Shown: piece by piece, positions 1 to 9,806 of the stretch
Layout: every line of letters begins with the position of its first letter
How positions within the stretch are numbered: position 1 is the first letter of the stretch
DNA from: an uncultured Holophagaceae bacterium
GTDB lineage: Bacteria; Acidobacteriota; Holophagae; Holophagales; Holophagaceae
Direction: 5' to 3'
DNA length: 64,000 bases
Assembly (NCBI GenBank): GCA_903884655.1
Contig: CAISFO010000018.1
Span: 1-64,000 of the forward strand
Notes under the pieces: model-generated
Seen by the model: the letters and a program-made list of their open reading frames with translations, nothing else
What the model was told of the DNA's origin: nothing
Database searches by the model: none
Made by a program: the position numbers and the translations under genes

Positions 1-1
1 G

Positions 2-520
2 GGTGGCTACGCCAAGGACATCAAGACCTGGGGCGACGCGGGCCTTACCGGTGAGTTCGCCGGCCGCGCCATCAGCATCTACGGCCGCAACAGCGCCAGC
101 GGCACCTACGGCTACTTCAAGGAGCACGCCCTCTTCAAGGGCGACTACAAGGACTCCGTGAAGGAGCAGCCCGGTTCCTCCTCTGTGGTGCAGAGCGTCG
201 GTTCCGACCGCTTCGCCATCGGCTACAGCGGCATCGGCTACGCCACCTCTGAAGTCCGAGCCGTGGCGGTTTCCGATGAGAAGAAGAACGGCGGCGCCGC
301 CTTCCCCGCCACCTACGAGAACGCCCTCAATGGCAAGTACCCCATCTCCCGCTACCTCTACATCTACATCAACAAGGACCCCAAGAAGCCCATCGATCCC
401 CTCACCCGGGAGTTCTTGAAGTTCGTCCTGAGCAAGGAAGGTCAGGAGATCGTGGTGAAGGACGGGTTCCTGCCCCTCACCGCCAAGATGGAAGCCGAGG
501 AAGTCGCCAAGCTGAAGTAG
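2..520 (+). CDS. pstS: Phosphate-binding protein PstS, C-terminal part (gene cut by window start)
   Basis: Periplasmic binding protein that delivers phosphate to the PstCAB importer. The reading frame is open from base 2 to the TAG at 518-520, giving 172 residues of the C-terminal half. It contains the family's phosphate-contact segment GRNSASGTYGYF near the beginning, then QPGSSSVVQ and YSGIGYA, and the usual end with YLYIYINK and EGQEIVVKDGFLPL. The start codon and signal peptide lie upstream of the window. The permease and ATPase genes follow directly on the same strand, so this is the first visible gene of a pst operon. The identity is secure; only the N-terminus is unseen. Confidence 0.95.
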   Translation, partial: GGYAKDIKTWGDAGLTGEFAGRAISIYGRNSASGTYGYFKEHALFKGDYKDSVKEQPGSSSVVQSVGSDRFAIGYSGIGYATSEVRAVAVSDEKKNGGAAFPATYENALNGKYPISRYLYIYINKDPKKPIDPLTREFLKFVLSKEGQEIVVKDGFLPLTAKMEAEEVAKLK

Positions 521-536
521 TCAGGTTCGTCAGGTA

Positions 537-560
537 CGTGCCGGGGGCAGCTCCGGCACG
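537..560 (+). terminator. Hairpin between pstS and pstC, likely attenuator or mRNA stabiliser
   Basis: CGTGCCGG (537-544) and CCGGCACG (553-560) form a perfect 8-bp stem with an 8-base loop, 17 bases after the pstS stop. It is followed by TCCGTTTTCG, a weak T-rich stretch, so termination would be partial. Binding-protein genes are often expressed more strongly than their permease genes through such an element; that role is inferred here. Confidence 0.5.
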
Positions 561-607
561 TCCGTTTTCGAAGAAGGCCCTTCCTGCCCGTTTCCGGACG
601 AGACCCC

Positions 608-2779
608 ATGTCGAGCAATTCTTCCCACCAGGCCCGCGCCAAGCGCGTTGATCGGATCATGGCCTTCAGCATCTCCACTGGTGGTCTCCTGATCATCGGC
701 GCGGTGCTGGCCATGCTCCTGTTCATCCTGAAGGAATCCCTCCCGCTCTTCATCCCGCCCCAGTCCAGGGCGGCCGGAACCGTCCAGGCCCCCCGCTCGA
801 GCGGCGCCTGGCTGGACGAATCCGGGAAGACCGTGGTCCTGGCATCTTCCACTGAGGGCCTGAAGGCCCTGCGGTTCCCCGAAGGCACACCCCTCTCCGT
901 TCCAGCCGGTGGCCCCGCCTTGCCCTGGCGCCTGGCCACCCCGCTCAATCCCCGTGGCGAGTCTCTCGTCATCAGTGCCGATGGCCGCCTGTCCCTGGGA
1001 CGCCTGGCCTGGTCCAAGCCCGCCGGCGAGAACGATCCCGCCCAGTGGACCCTGGAGCCCAAGTGGCAGGATGGGGGTGCCGTCGACAGCGTGCCAGAGG
1101 TCATCCTCCACTTCAGGATCCTGGAGGCCGGAGGCCTGGGCGGCGGTTCCTCCTTGCGCATCCTGGGCCTGCAGCAGGGTGCCCTCCTGTGGGCCGATTC
1201 CTCCCTCGATGCCGCCACGCCCCTGACCTGGAAGTCCATCCCCCTGGACCCCACCCTGCATCCCACGGCGGGGCTCTGGAGCCTGGACGGGAACAACCTC
1301 TTCGTGGGAACAAGCGAAGGCCGCCTGCTGGATCTCAGTCCCGAGACCGGTGCCATCTCCTCCTCCGCTGACTTCGGCGAACCCATCCAGTCCCTGGGCT
1401 TTGTCCTGGGCCAGTCCAGCATCCTGACGGGTGGCGCCAAGGGCAGACTGACCGCCTACCAGCGGGTCCGCGTGAAGGAGGTCTTCCAGCTCCAGGCCTT
1501 CCATGAGTTCGAGCGTCTGGGTGGCCCCGTGATGGGCTTCCAGGCCAGCCAGCGGGACAAGCGCTTCCTCGCCTGGACCCGCAGCGAAGCCGTGGTGGAT
1601 CACCTCACCACCCAGCGCCGCATGTTCTCCTCCAAACTGGACGGCCCTGGCTTCGCGACCCTCGCGCCCAGGGGCGATCTCATTCTCCAGGCCAACGAAG
1701 TCACCGGCGCCCTGCACCTATGGACCCTGGACGCCCCCCATCCGGAAGTGAGCTTCGGCCTCCTCTGGGGCAAGACCCACTACGAGGGCTACGAAAAGCC
1801 CGAGTACGTCTGGCAGAGCACCGGTGGCACCGATGACTTCGAGCCCAAGTTCAGCCTCGTGCCCCTCATCTTCGGCACCTTCAAAGGCACGCTCTACGCC
1901 ATGCTCTTCGCCTTCCCCCTGGCGGTGCTGGGGGCTCTCTACACTTCCCAGTTCGCCACCCCCCGGTTGAAGAACAGCATCAAGCCCATCGTGGAAATCA
2001 TGGCGGCCCTGCCCTCCGTGGTGCTCGGCTTCCTGGCGGGCCTCGTGATTGCCCCCCTGCTCGAGCACATGGCGGTGGAAGTGTTCATCTACCCCTTGGT
2101 GCTGTTCCTGCTCGCCATGTTGATCATGCCCTTCTGGGGCCGGCTGCCCCAGCCCTTCCGCAATGGCTTCGGCACCGGGCGCGAAGTCCTCTGGATGCTG
2201 CCGGTGTTGATCCTCGGTGTCTGGGTCACCAGCCTCGCTGGGCCTTGGCTCGAGCGGGTGGTCATGGGCGGCAGCTACCGGGTCTGGCTCCAGTCGGCCC
2301 TGGGTATCACCTATGACCAGCGCAACAGTGTGGTGGTGGGTTTCGCCATGGGCTTCGCCGTCATCCCCATCATCTTCACCATCAGCGAGGACGCCCTCTC
2401 CAGCGTGCCCAAGTCCCTCACTTCTGCCAGCCTCGCCTGCGGAGCCAGTCCCTGGCAGACGGCGTGGCGCATCGTGCTGCCCACCGCCAGCCCCGGCATT
2501 TTCTCCGCCACCATGGTGGGCCTGGGCCGGGCCATCGGGGAGACCATGATCGTGCTCATGGCCACGGGCAACACGCCCATCATGGACTGGAGCCCCTTCA
2601 ACGGCATGCGGACCCTCAGCGCCAACATCGCGGTGGAGATCCCCGAGGCGCCTCTGCACGGGACCCTCTACCGGGTGCTCTTCCTGGCAGCCTTCCTGCT
2701 CTTCGTCTTCACCTTCATCCTCAACACTGTCGCGGAGCTGGTGCGCCAGCGCCTGCGCCGCCGCTACGAGTCCATCTGA
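608..2779 (+). CDS. pstC: Phosphate ABC transporter permease PstC, long form
   Basis: Inner-membrane subunit of the high-affinity phosphate importer. One membrane segment lies at about residues 20-45. A long soluble insertion of roughly 370 residues follows, and the conserved permease domain starts at about residue 420 (GTFKGTLYAMLFAFPLAVLG). The ATPase-contact (EAA) loop is visible as SLACGASPWQTAW followed by RIVLP. At 723 residues it is more than twice the usual 300-330; the insertion sits between the first and second membrane segments, as in long PstC proteins of some proteobacteria, and looks beta-rich (propeller-like, inference). Its TGA overlaps the pstA ATG by one base. Confidence 0.93.
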   Translation: MSSNSSHQARAKRVDRIMAFSISTGGLLIIGAVLAMLLFILKESLPLFIPPQSRAAGTVQAPRSSGAWLDESGKTVVLASSTEGLKALRFPEGTPLSVPAGGPALPWRLATPLNPRGESLVISADGRLSLGRLAWSKPAGENDPAQWTLEPKWQDGGAVDSVPEVILHFRILEAGGLGGGSSLRILGLQQGALLWADSSLDAATPLTWKSIPLDPTLHPTAGLWSLDGNNLFVGTSEGRLLDLSPETGAISSSADFGEPIQSLGFVLGQSSILTGGAKGRLTAYQRVRVKEVFQLQAFHEFERLGGPVMGFQASQRDKRFLAWTRSEAVVDHLTTQRRMFSSKLDGPGFATLAPRGDLILQANEVTGALHLWTLDAPHPEVSFGLLWGKTHYEGYEKPEYVWQSTGGTDDFEPKFSLVPLIFGTFKGTLYAMLFAFPLAVLGALYTSQFATPRLKNSIKPIVEIMAALPSVVLGFLAGLVIAPLLEHMAVEVFIYPLVLFLLAMLIMPFWGRLPQPFRNGFGTGREVLWMLPVLILGVWVTSLAGPWLERVVMGGSYRVWLQSALGITYDQRNSVVVGFAMGFAVIPIIFTISEDALSSVPKSLTSASLACGASPWQTAWRIVLPTASPGIFSATMVGLGRAIGETMIVLMATGNTPIMDWSPFNGMRTLSANIAVEIPEAPLHGTLYRVLFLAAFLLFVFTFILNTVAELVRQRLRRRYESI

Positions 2780-4377
2780 TGAGCCGCCTCGCTGAACACT
2801 TCCGGAGGGGCAGTTCCTTCGTGTGGCTTTCGGGGACCCTGCTGGCCTTCTGCCTGGCCATGATCCTGGGCCTGGTGGGCTATCTGGCCGCCAAGGGCAT
2901 GGGCTACTTCTGGCCCCTGCCCCTGGTCCAGGTGCAGACCACCAGCGGCCCTGTGCTCGGGGAGATCACCGGCCAGGAAGCGGCCCGGGCCGAGGAGACG
3001 GCGAAACTCCAGTTCCATGTCGGCAACCGGGATGTGTTCGGTCAGGATTTCCGCTGGATCCCCACGGCCGGGCTGCCGGCCGCTGAATACCCGAAGGACG
3101 CCGTCCTCATCGAGCGCCTGGAGTATGGCCCGTTCATCGGGCGCATCACTTCGCTCAGCCACGAGGGTCAGGTGGTCGCGGCCGGACCCACAGCCCTACC
3201 TGAGGCCTTGAACCACCTGGCTGAAGCCGGCCGCCTCCGGCGCCACATCCATGCCGTCGAAAAAGGCGACGTGGGCGACCTCAACCAGCGCATGGAGCGC
3301 CTGCGTCTGGCCCGCCGGAAACTGGAGGCCAACAGCGATGCCGCCGGCCTGCAGAAACTGGACGCCAAGGTGGCAGAACTCCAGACGGCCTACGATCAGC
3401 TGCAGACCAGCCTGGAGCAGTCCCGGACCCAGGCCAAGGCCTGGACCCTCGCCCTCCAGGCTGCCGATGGCCAGACCAAGGATTGCCCCCTAGGCAGCAT
3501 CGTTCGAGTGATTCCTGCCAATGACATGACCTTCTTCAGCAAGCTGGGCGTCTACCTTTCCCGGCTCTGGGAATTTGTCGCTGATGATCCCCGGGAATCC
3601 AACACCGAAGGCGGCATCTTCCCCGCCATCTTCGGCACCGTGATGATGGTGCTGGTCATGTCCGTGCTGGTGGTGCCTCTGGGCGTCATCACGGCCCTCT
3701 ACCTCCGGGAGTATGCCAAGCAGGGCTGGCTGGTACGGGCGGTCCGGGTGGCGGTGAACAATCTGGCGGGCGTGCCCTCCATCGTCTTCGGCGTCTTCGG
3801 CCTCGGCTTCTTCGTCTATGGCGTGGGCGGCGGAATCGACAAGCTCTTCTTCCCAGAAAGCCTGCCCTCGCCCACCTATGGCACCGGCGGCATCCTCTGG
3901 GCCTCCCTGACCCTGGCCCTGCTCACGGTGCCGGTGGTGGTGGTGGCCACCGAAGAGGCCCTGGGCGCGGTGGCCCGGTCCCAGCGGGAAGCCAGCCTGG
4001 CCATGGGCGCCACCAAGTGGCAGACCCTCTGGAACGTGGTCATCCCCAGTGCCACCCCGGGCATCCTGACCGGACTCATCCTTGCCATCGCCCGGGGCGC
4101 CGGCGAAGTGGCGCCGCTCATGCTGACTGGCGTGGTGAAGCTGGCCCCTGCCATGCCCCTGGATGGCACCTTTCCCTTCTTTCATCTGGACCGGAAGTTC
4201 ATGCACCTGGGCTTCCACATCTACGACGTGGGCTTCCAGAGCCCCAATTCCGAAGCGGCCAAGCCCATGGTGTTCATGACCGCCTTCCTGCTGCTGGTGG
4301 TGGTGGTGGTCCTCAACCTCTTCGCCCTGAACCTCCGGCGGAAGCTGCGTGCCCGCCTTGGGGGGAGTACCTTCTGA
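2779..4377 (+). CDS. pstA: Phosphate ABC transporter permease PstA, long form
   Basis: Second membrane subunit of the phosphate importer. I place the start at the ATG of the TGATG overlap with pstC, giving 532 residues; the open frame extends further upstream but only inside pstC. A membrane segment lies near residues 17-40. A soluble insertion follows that includes a predicted coiled coil at about residues 167-225 (rich in Leu, Arg, Glu, Gln). The permease domain begins near residue 285, with the EAA loop [13 protein letters not shown]. Normal PstA is about 280-300 residues, so this subunit, like PstC, carries a large extra-membrane domain. It overlaps pstB by one base. Confidence 0.93.
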   Translation: MSRLAEHFRRGSSFVWLSGTLLAFCLAMILGLVGYLAAKGMGYFWPLPLVQVQTTSGPVLGEITGQEAARAEETAKLQFHVGNRDVFGQDFRWIPTAGLPAAEYPKDAVLIERLEYGPFIGRITSLSHEGQVVAAGPTALPEALNHLAEAGRLRRHIHAVEKGDVGDLNQRMERLRLARRKLEANSDAAGLQKLDAKVAELQTAYDQLQTSLEQSRTQAKAWTLALQAADGQTKDCPLGSIVRVIPANDMTFFSKLGVYLSRLWEFVADDPRESNTEGGIFPAIFGTVMMVLVMSVLVVPLGVITALYLREYAKQGWLVRAVRVAVNNLAGVPSIVFGVFGLGFFVYGVGGGIDKLFFPESLPSPTYGTGGILWASLTLALLTVPVVVVATEEALGAVARSQREASLAMGATKWQTLWNVVIPSATPGILTGLILAIARGAGEVAPLMLTGVVKLAPAMPLDGTFPFFHLDRKFMHLGFHIYDVGFQSPNSEAAKPMVFMTAFLLLVVVVVLNLFALNLRRKLRARLGGSTF

Positions 4378-5285
4378 TGACGAGAACCGGAGTCACGCCT
4401 ATGGAAATCGACGACCCGCGCCCCGTGCCGGAGCCCGCGCATCTGTCGGTGCCCCCTCCCGAGACAGGCCTTCGCCCGGCCAGCTTCCAGCAGCCGGACC
4501 TGCCCTTGACGGATCCCTCGGTGCTGTCCTCGCCCATCATGCTGAAGGTCGAGCGCCTGAACCTCTTTTATGGCGCCAAGCAGGCCCTGTTCGACGTCGA
4601 CCTCGCGGTGGCCAGGAACTCGGTCATGTCCTTCATCGGGCCCTCGGGCTGCGGCAAGAGCACCCTCCTGCGCTGCCTCAACCGCATGAACGACCTTATC
4701 GACGATGTGCGGATCGAGGGTCGGGTGCTGCTGGGAGACACGGATCTCTACGCCCCCGAGACTGATGTCATCTCCCTGCGGAAACGGGCGGGGATGGTCT
4801 TCCAGAAGTCCAACCCCTTCCCCAAGTCCATTTTCGAGAACGTGGCCTACGGCCTCCGGATCCAGGGCGAGAGTGATCGCAAAGTGCTCGAGGAGGCTGT
4901 GGAGCGCAGCCTGATGGGCGCCGGGCTCTGGGAGGAGGTCAAGGATCGCCTCAAAGACTCGGCCCAGGGGTTGTCCGGCGGCCAGCAGCAGCGTCTGTGC
5001 ATTGCCCGCGCCCTGGCCGTCCGGCCCGAGGTCATCCTCATGGACGAGCCCTGCTCCGCCCTGGACCCCATCGCCACAGCGCGCATCGAGGAGCTTATCC
5101 TCGAGCTGAAGCGGGATTTCACCATCGTGATCGTCACCCACAACATGCAGCAGGCGGCCCGGGTCAGCGACCACACGGCCTTCTTCTGGATGGGCAAGCT
5201 CATTGAGAATGGCCTGACGGAAAAGATGTTCACCAACCCTGGACATCGCATGACCGAGGATTACATCACAGGGAGGTTCGGCTGA
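4377..5285 (+). CDS. pstB: Phosphate ABC transporter ATP-binding protein PstB
   Basis: Cytoplasmic ATPase that powers phosphate import. The start is the ATG overlapping the pstA TGA, giving 302 residues. About 50 poorly conserved residues precede the ATPase core, which begins at [12 protein letters not shown]; an internal ATG there is the alternative start. Walker A is GPSGCGKST, the Q-loop region is [12 protein letters not shown] (typical of PstB), the signature is LSGGQQQR, Walker B is VILMDEP, and the switch histidine is in VTHN. It overlaps phoU by one base, which points to translational coupling across pstC-pstA-pstB-phoU. Confidence 0.96.
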   Translation: MTRTGVTPMEIDDPRPVPEPAHLSVPPPETGLRPASFQQPDLPLTDPSVLSSPIMLKVERLNLFYGAKQALFDVDLAVARNSVMSFIGPSGCGKSTLLRCLNRMNDLIDDVRIEGRVLLGDTDLYAPETDVISLRKRAGMVFQKSNPFPKSIFENVAYGLRIQGESDRKVLEEAVERSLMGAGLWEEVKDRLKDSAQGLSGGQQQRLCIARALAVRPEVILMDEPCSALDPIATARIEELILELKRDFTIVIVTHNMQQAARVSDHTAFFWMGKLIENGLTEKMFTNPGHRMTEDYITGRFG

Positions 5286-5950
5286 TGCGTCAATTCGACC
5301 AGGAATTGAGGGACCTTCGGGATGGCATCCTGGCCATGGCCGGGGTGGCAGAGGCGATGATCGACCTGACCAACCAGGCCCTCATTGAGCGTTCGCGCCA
5401 CAAGGCCGACGAGGTGGTGGCCATGGACCGGGTTCTGGACGAGTGGGAGCTGAAGCTGGACCGCCTGTGCGTGGACATGCTCGCCCTGCGGGCACCGGCG
5501 GCGGGGGATCTCCGCCTCATCGCCTCCAGCCTGAAGATCGTGCCGGAGCTGGAGCGCATCGGGGACCACTGCTGCAACATCGCCCGGCGCGCCACCTACG
5601 TGCATCCGCCCATCCTTTCCACCGGCTCGCTCGAACGGCTGGGACAGGAGACCCGCAGCATGGTCCGCATGGCGGTGGATGCCTTCATTGGCAGCGATGC
5701 CGGTCTCGCCCGCACGGTGATCCAGTCGGACGATTCTGTGGACGCCCTCTACGGCCAGATCTACCGGGAGCTGCTGCGCCTGATGATGTCTGACCCCCTT
5801 TGCATCGAGCGGGCCAGCCACCTCATCCTGGTCATCAAGAACTGGGAGCGCATCGCCGACCAGGCTACCAACATCGCGGAAGAGGTGCTGTTCATCCTGG
5901 AAGGCCGCAGCGCGAAGCACACCTATCTCCAAGACAACCCCGCTGACTAG
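5285..5950 (+). CDS. phoU: Phosphate signalling regulator PhoU
   Basis: Cytoplasmic all-helical protein that links PstB transport state to the PhoR-PhoB system and represses the Pho regulon when phosphate is plentiful. Its 221 residues are the normal family length with two three-helix repeats. The metal-binding style motifs are seen as LELERIGDHCCNIA-like text (ELERIGDHCCNIARRA) in repeat one and WERIADQATNIAEE in repeat two. It starts at the ATG overlapping the pstB stop and is followed 13 bases later by phoB. Confidence 0.95.
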   Translation: MRQFDQELRDLRDGILAMAGVAEAMIDLTNQALIERSRHKADEVVAMDRVLDEWELKLDRLCVDMLALRAPAAGDLRLIASSLKIVPELERIGDHCCNIARRATYVHPPILSTGSLERLGQETRSMVRMAVDAFIGSDAGLARTVIQSDDSVDALYGQIYRELLRLMMSDPLCIERASHLILVIKNWERIADQATNIAEEVLFILEGRSAKHTYLQDNPAD

Positions 5951-5963
5951 CCACAAGGACCCC

Positions 5964-6668
5964 ATGCCACGCATCCTTCTCCTCGAAGACGACACTGAAA
6001 TCCGGCTCGGGCTGGAACAGCACCTCCGGCGGGAGGGCTTCAGCCTCATCCCCGTGGGCACCGGCCGGGATGCCATGCTGGCCCTCAACGCCAGCGGCCC
6101 CAAGCTGGACGCAGCCCTGCTGGATCTCAGCCTGCCGGATATGGATGGCCTGGACGTCCTGCGGGCCATCCGCACCCACCCGGTCCTCAAGGGCCTGCCG
6201 GTGCTGCTGGTCACGGCCCGTAGCGAGGAGATCGACCGGGTCCTGGGCCTGGAACTCGGTGCAGACGACTACATCTCCAAGCCCTTTTCCGCCCGGGAGC
6301 TGGCAGCGCGTCTCCGAGCGATCCTGCGCCGCTCCATGCCCGCCGACGAGACAGAGCGGGCTCCGCAGCTGACCTTCGGCCCCATTACCGTGGACCTCGA
6401 CATGCATACGGCCCGGGTGGAAGGCCAGCTCGTTGAGCTGACCCGGCGGGAATTCGAGCTGCTTGCCTACTTCCTGGCCAATCCCCGGCGGGTCCTCACC
6501 CGCGAGAAGATCCTCCAGCAGGTCTGGGGCCTGGAGTACCTGGGGGAGAGCCGCACCATCGATGCCCATGTCCGCCGGGTTCGCGCCAAGATCGGCGAAG
6601 CCGCCGCCGAGTTCATCGAAACCGTGGTCGGCGTCGGCTACCGGCTGGGGGGTCCCGCAGGGTCCTGA
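5964..6668 (+). CDS. phoB: Response regulator PhoB, OmpR family
   Basis: DNA-binding response regulator expected to activate phosphate-starvation genes after phosphorylation by PhoR. It has 234 residues: a receiver domain with acidic residues at 9-10, the phosphoacceptor Asp54 in LLDLSLPDMDG and the conserved Lys in SKPFSARE, then a winged-helix domain (LTRREFELLAYF, TIDAHVRRVRAKIG). AAGGA lies upstream of the ATG. It is the last gene of the pst operon, and its final 31 bases overlap the convergent phoR gene. Confidence 0.93.
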   Translation: MPRILLLEDDTEIRLGLEQHLRREGFSLIPVGTGRDAMLALNASGPKLDAALLDLSLPDMDGLDVLRAIRTHPVLKGLPVLLVTARSEEIDRVLGLELGADDYISKPFSARELAARLRAILRRSMPADETERAPQLTFGPITVDLDMHTARVEGQLVELTRREFELLAYFLANPRRVLTREKILQQVWGLEYLGESRTIDAHVRRVRAKIGEAAAEFIETVVGVGYRLGGPAGS

Positions 6669-8011
6669 GGTTCCACCAGTGGGGGCAGGAACACTCGGAA
6701 GGTGGCCCCTTCACCAGGAAGACTCATGACCGAGACCTCTCCACCCAGAAGCCGACAGAGGTGTTTCACGATGGCCAGTCCCAATCCTGTCCCTGGCTTG
6801 GCCTGACCGGCTTTGGTGCGATAGAAGCGCTCGAAGATGCGTCCCTGCTCCCCAGGCGGAATGCCCGGCCCCTGGTCCCGCACTTCCCAAATCTGCCCTT
6901 GGCTGGTGATACGGACTGAGAGATCCACCCGTCCTCCAGTTGGACTGAACTTCAAGGCGTTCGAGACCAGGTTCTCGATGACTTGATGCAGCCGCAGAGG
7001 GTCGGCGAGGATCTCTGTTTCCGGGGGCGCATCCAGTTCCAGGGCCAGGAGGACCCCGCTGGCTGCCTGGCGGGGCTGCAAGTCGTTCATCAGGGTGTCC
7101 AAGAACTCACGGAGGTTCAGTCGCACCGGAGCCAGACGCAGGGCGCCGCTCTCGATGCGGCTCAGCTCTGAAAGATCCCCCAGCAGCAGGGTGAGGCGAT
7201 CCACAGAGCGCATGATGGACTGGGCACTGGAACGGGCGGAGCCCTCCAGGTTCTCTTCCTGCAGATTCTCGGCGGCGATGCGGATGGCCGTCACCGGCGT
7301 CTTCAGCTCATGGCTGACATTGGAGATGAATTTCTGGCGGGTGGTTTCCAGTGCCTCCTGGCTGGTCACATCGTCCAGAGTGAGCAGGACGCCGCTCACG
7401 GCCCCCAGGGGCGCGAAGGGAATGACCCGCACCCGGAGCGTCCGACTGGCTCTGGTCAGGCGCCATTCACAGGGGGTGCCCCGGTAGGCCTTCTGGACCG
7501 CCGGAGGTCCTTCCTGATCCTGGAAGACCTCGCCCACGGTCATCCCCTTGGCCAGCGGGGCGCCGAGACCCAGATGCCGCTGGGCCGCCGGATTGAACTG
7601 TTCAAGGTGCCCCGTTACGCCGAAGAGCAGCACGCCTTCCTCCAGCCGGGCCATGATGCCCGGCAGAAGGCGATCTTCCCGGGCTGCCTTCTCCCGCAAA
7701 TCGACGTTTTCCTGTTCCAGTGCCGACCAGGCACGGGGAAGGTCCTCGATGGCCTTGGGTCTTGTGCCGCCAAGCAGCTGACCCAGCGGATCCGCAAGGG
7801 GCCGGACCTGCCATCGGGCCATGAGAAACAGCACGATGCCCAAGGTGACAAGAAGCCCCAGGGTCCAGAAGAGCGACGCCCCCTGATGGACACTCATGCC
7901 CAGGCCAAACCCCAGGAACAGCATCGAAACCAGACAGATCAGCGCACGCCCAAGAAAGACTGGCAGCCCCGATCCGTCGCCGCGCTGAGTTTCCTGCTGG
8001 TCCATGCACAT
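6638..8011 (-). CDS. phoR: Phosphate regulon sensor histidine kinase PhoR
   Basis: Membrane-anchored histidine kinase, the likely partner of the neighbouring PhoB. Of its 457 residues, two membrane segments lie at about 20-41 and 46-68. A PAS-like region (about 115-215, with EEGVLLFG and FNPAAQ) precedes the HisKA helix with His234 in SNVSHELKTP. The ATPase domain shows the N box (VIENLVSNALKFSP), G1 (DQGPGIPP) and G2 (GTGLGLAIVKHL). The very short periplasmic loop matches PhoR, which senses phosphate through Pst/PhoU and not by a large ligand domain. It is convergent with phoB and shares 31 bases with it. Confidence 0.9.
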   Translation of the reverse strand: MCMDQQETQRGDGSGLPVFLGRALICLVSMLFLGFGLGMSVHQGASLFWTLGLLVTLGIVLFLMARWQVRPLADPLGQLLGGTRPKAIEDLPRAWSALEQENVDLREKAAREDRLLPGIMARLEEGVLLFGVTGHLEQFNPAAQRHLGLGAPLAKGMTVGEVFQDQEGPPAVQKAYRGTPCEWRLTRASRTLRVRVIPFAPLGAVSGVLLTLDDVTSQEALETTRQKFISNVSHELKTPVTAIRIAAENLQEENLEGSARSSAQSIMRSVDRLTLLLGDLSELSRIESGALRLAPVRLNLREFLDTLMNDLQPRQAASGVLLALELDAPPETEILADPLRLHQVIENLVSNALKFSPTGGRVDLSVRITSQGQIWEVRDQGPGIPPGEQGRIFERFYRTKAGQAKPGTGLGLAIVKHLCRLLGGEVSVMSLPGEGATFRVFLPPLVEPQDPAGPPSR

Positions 8012-8118
8012 TGACCATACACCGCCAGGACCCTGCCGCCCAGCAGGAGAGCGTGAATTTACACGTCGGTTACCCCGTTGAACCCAGTAAAGTTGAAGGT
8101 TGATGACTGGAGAACCCC

Positions 8119-8766
8119 ATGTCCTTGAATGCCCTCATGCGCTGGTTGAAGCCCCGGGAAATGATCTTCTTCGATCTCCTGGAATCCGCCGCCAGCAACG
8201 CCTACCAAGCCTCCCAGCTCTTCGATCTGGAGATTCGCACCGGGGACCCGGTCCGTTTTGCAGAACTGCGCCGCCAGATGAAGGATCTGGAGCACATTGG
8301 GGACGATCTCACGCGCGAGATCATGGATCGCCTGAATCACACCTTCGTCACACCCATCGACCGCGAAGACATCATGCAGCTCGCTCACGCCCTTGACGAC
8401 GTCGTGGACAAGATCCACGCAGTCTGCGAGCGCCTGATTCTCTACCGCATCTCCCACGTGATGCCTGCGGTCACCGAGATGAGCTCGATCATCGTCGAGG
8501 GCTCCGGGGAGATCCTTCACCTGATCCGCTCCCTGCGGAACATGTCGAACCAGAAGGAGATCAGCGACCGCATCCGGCGAGTCCATACCCTGGAGAACAA
8601 GGCGGATTCCATCTACCACGCGGCCCTCGCCCAGATCTTTGAGGCCCCCAAGGATCCAATTGAACTCATCAAGTGGAAGGAACTCCTCGAACAGATCGAA
8701 GACGCCACGGACAAGATCGAGCTGGTGGCCAAAGTGATCGGCTCCACGGTCATGAAGAACGCCTGA
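8119..8766 (+). CDS. DUF47 family PhoU-like protein, Pit accessory
   Basis: All-helical 215-residue protein of the DUF47 (PhoU_div) family, usually encoded beside Pit-type transporters and thought to modulate them. Family text includes ARDLEHIGDDLTREI-like sequence (LEHIGDDLTREIMDRL) and NKADSIYHAAL. GGAG precedes the ATG. The pit gene starts seven bases after its stop, so the two form a clear operon. The upstream gap to phoR (divergent) is about 100 bases and should hold the promoter. Confidence 0.9.
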   Translation: MSLNALMRWLKPREMIFFDLLESAASNAYQASQLFDLEIRTGDPVRFAELRRQMKDLEHIGDDLTREIMDRLNHTFVTPIDREDIMQLAHALDDVVDKIHAVCERLILYRISHVMPAVTEMSSIIVEGSGEILHLIRSLRNMSNQKEISDRIRRVHTLENKADSIYHAALAQIFEAPKDPIELIKWKELLEQIEDATDKIELVAKVIGSTVMKNA

Positions 8767-8773
8767 GGCATTC

Positions 8774-9790
8774 ATGATCGAAGTCTTCCTCATCCCGTCC
8801 CTCGCGGTCCTGGTGTTGCTCGCCTGGGGCATCGATTACATCAACGGCTTCCACGACACGGCCAATTCCATCGCCACCGTGGTCAGCACGGGTGTGCTGC
8901 CGGCCAAGTACGCTCTGGTCATGTCCGCCACCCTGAACTTCATCGGTGCTCTCGCCGGGACTTCGGTGGCCACCACCATCGCCAAGGGCATTGCCGACAG
9001 TCAGCATGTGGTTCCTGCGGTCATCGCCGCGGCCCTGATGGCGGCCATCACCTGGGATCTGCTCACATGGTGGTTCGGCATCCCCTCCAGCACCAGCCAC
9101 ACTCTGCTGGGCGGGCTCGCCGGGGCCGTGGTGGCCCATGCGGGCTTCGGGGCCCTTCACATGCACAAGCTCAAGGAGATTGGTGCCTTCATCATCATCT
9201 CCCCTGCCTTGGGATTCTTGGTCGGAATGGCGCTGATCCTGATCATCCTGTGGACCGTACGGCATTTCGCCGGACACAAAGTGAACAAGGTGTTCCGGAA
9301 GGCCCAGTTGGTCAGTGCCGCAGCCATGTCTTTCACCCATGGCCAGAACGACGCCCAGAAGGCCATGGGGATCATTTGTCTTGCCCTGATCGCCTACAAG
9401 GTCCATGTGCCTTTGGACGCGAAACTGAAAGTCATCGTCCCCCTCTGGGTGAAGATCGGAAGCGCCAGTTTCATGGCGCTGGGTACCGCCACCGGCGGCT
9501 GGAAGATCATCAAGACCATGGGATCGAAGATCGTGAAGCTGAGGCCCATCCATGGTTTCGCCGCCGAGACCGCTGCTGCCGCGGTGCTCTTCACCACGGC
9601 GCACTTCGGCATTCCGGTCAGCACCACCCACAGCATCACAGGCGCCATCATGGGTGTGGGCGCGACCATGAACGCCAGTGCGGTCCGCTGGGGCGTCGCC
9701 GGAAACATCGTCGTGGCCTGGGTCTTGACCATTCCCATCAGCGCGCTGCTGGCTGCCGGATTCCTGAAACTGGTGGCACCACTCTTCTGA
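8774..9790 (+). CDS. pit: Pit-family inorganic phosphate transporter
   Basis: Low-affinity, ion-coupled phosphate permease of the inner membrane. Its 338 residues are hydrophobic throughout, with the duplicated Pit signatures: GxNDxAN-type text appears as YINGFHDTANSIAT in the first half and SFTHGQNDAQKAMG in the second, and SSTSHTLLGGLAG and VSTTHSITGAIMG are the paired helical re-entrant motifs. It is coupled to the DUF47 gene. The cell thus carries both a high-affinity (Pst) and a low-affinity (Pit) system in one locus. Confidence 0.93.
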   Translation: MIEVFLIPSLAVLVLLAWGIDYINGFHDTANSIATVVSTGVLPAKYALVMSATLNFIGALAGTSVATTIAKGIADSQHVVPAVIAAALMAAITWDLLTWWFGIPSSTSHTLLGGLAGAVVAHAGFGALHMHKLKEIGAFIIISPALGFLVGMALILIILWTVRHFAGHKVNKVFRKAQLVSAAAMSFTHGQNDAQKAMGIICLALIAYKVHVPLDAKLKVIVPLWVKIGSASFMALGTATGGWKIIKTMGSKIVKLRPIHGFAAETAAAAVLFTTAHFGIPVSTTHSITGAIMGVGATMNASAVRWGVAGNIVVAWVLTIPISALLAAGFLKLVAPLF

Positions 9791-9806
9791 GAAAACGTTC
9801 CGGAGA

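Noticed and set aside
442..1717. Two long minus-strand frames opposite pstS end and pstC
   Set aside because: Shadows of the pstC coding sequence; no recognisable domain and poor starts.
8012..8118. Pho box upstream of the DUF47-pit pair
   Set aside because: Spaced GTTGAA-like repeats exist, but they do not give two 7-base Pho repeats with the right spacing, so I do not call a site.
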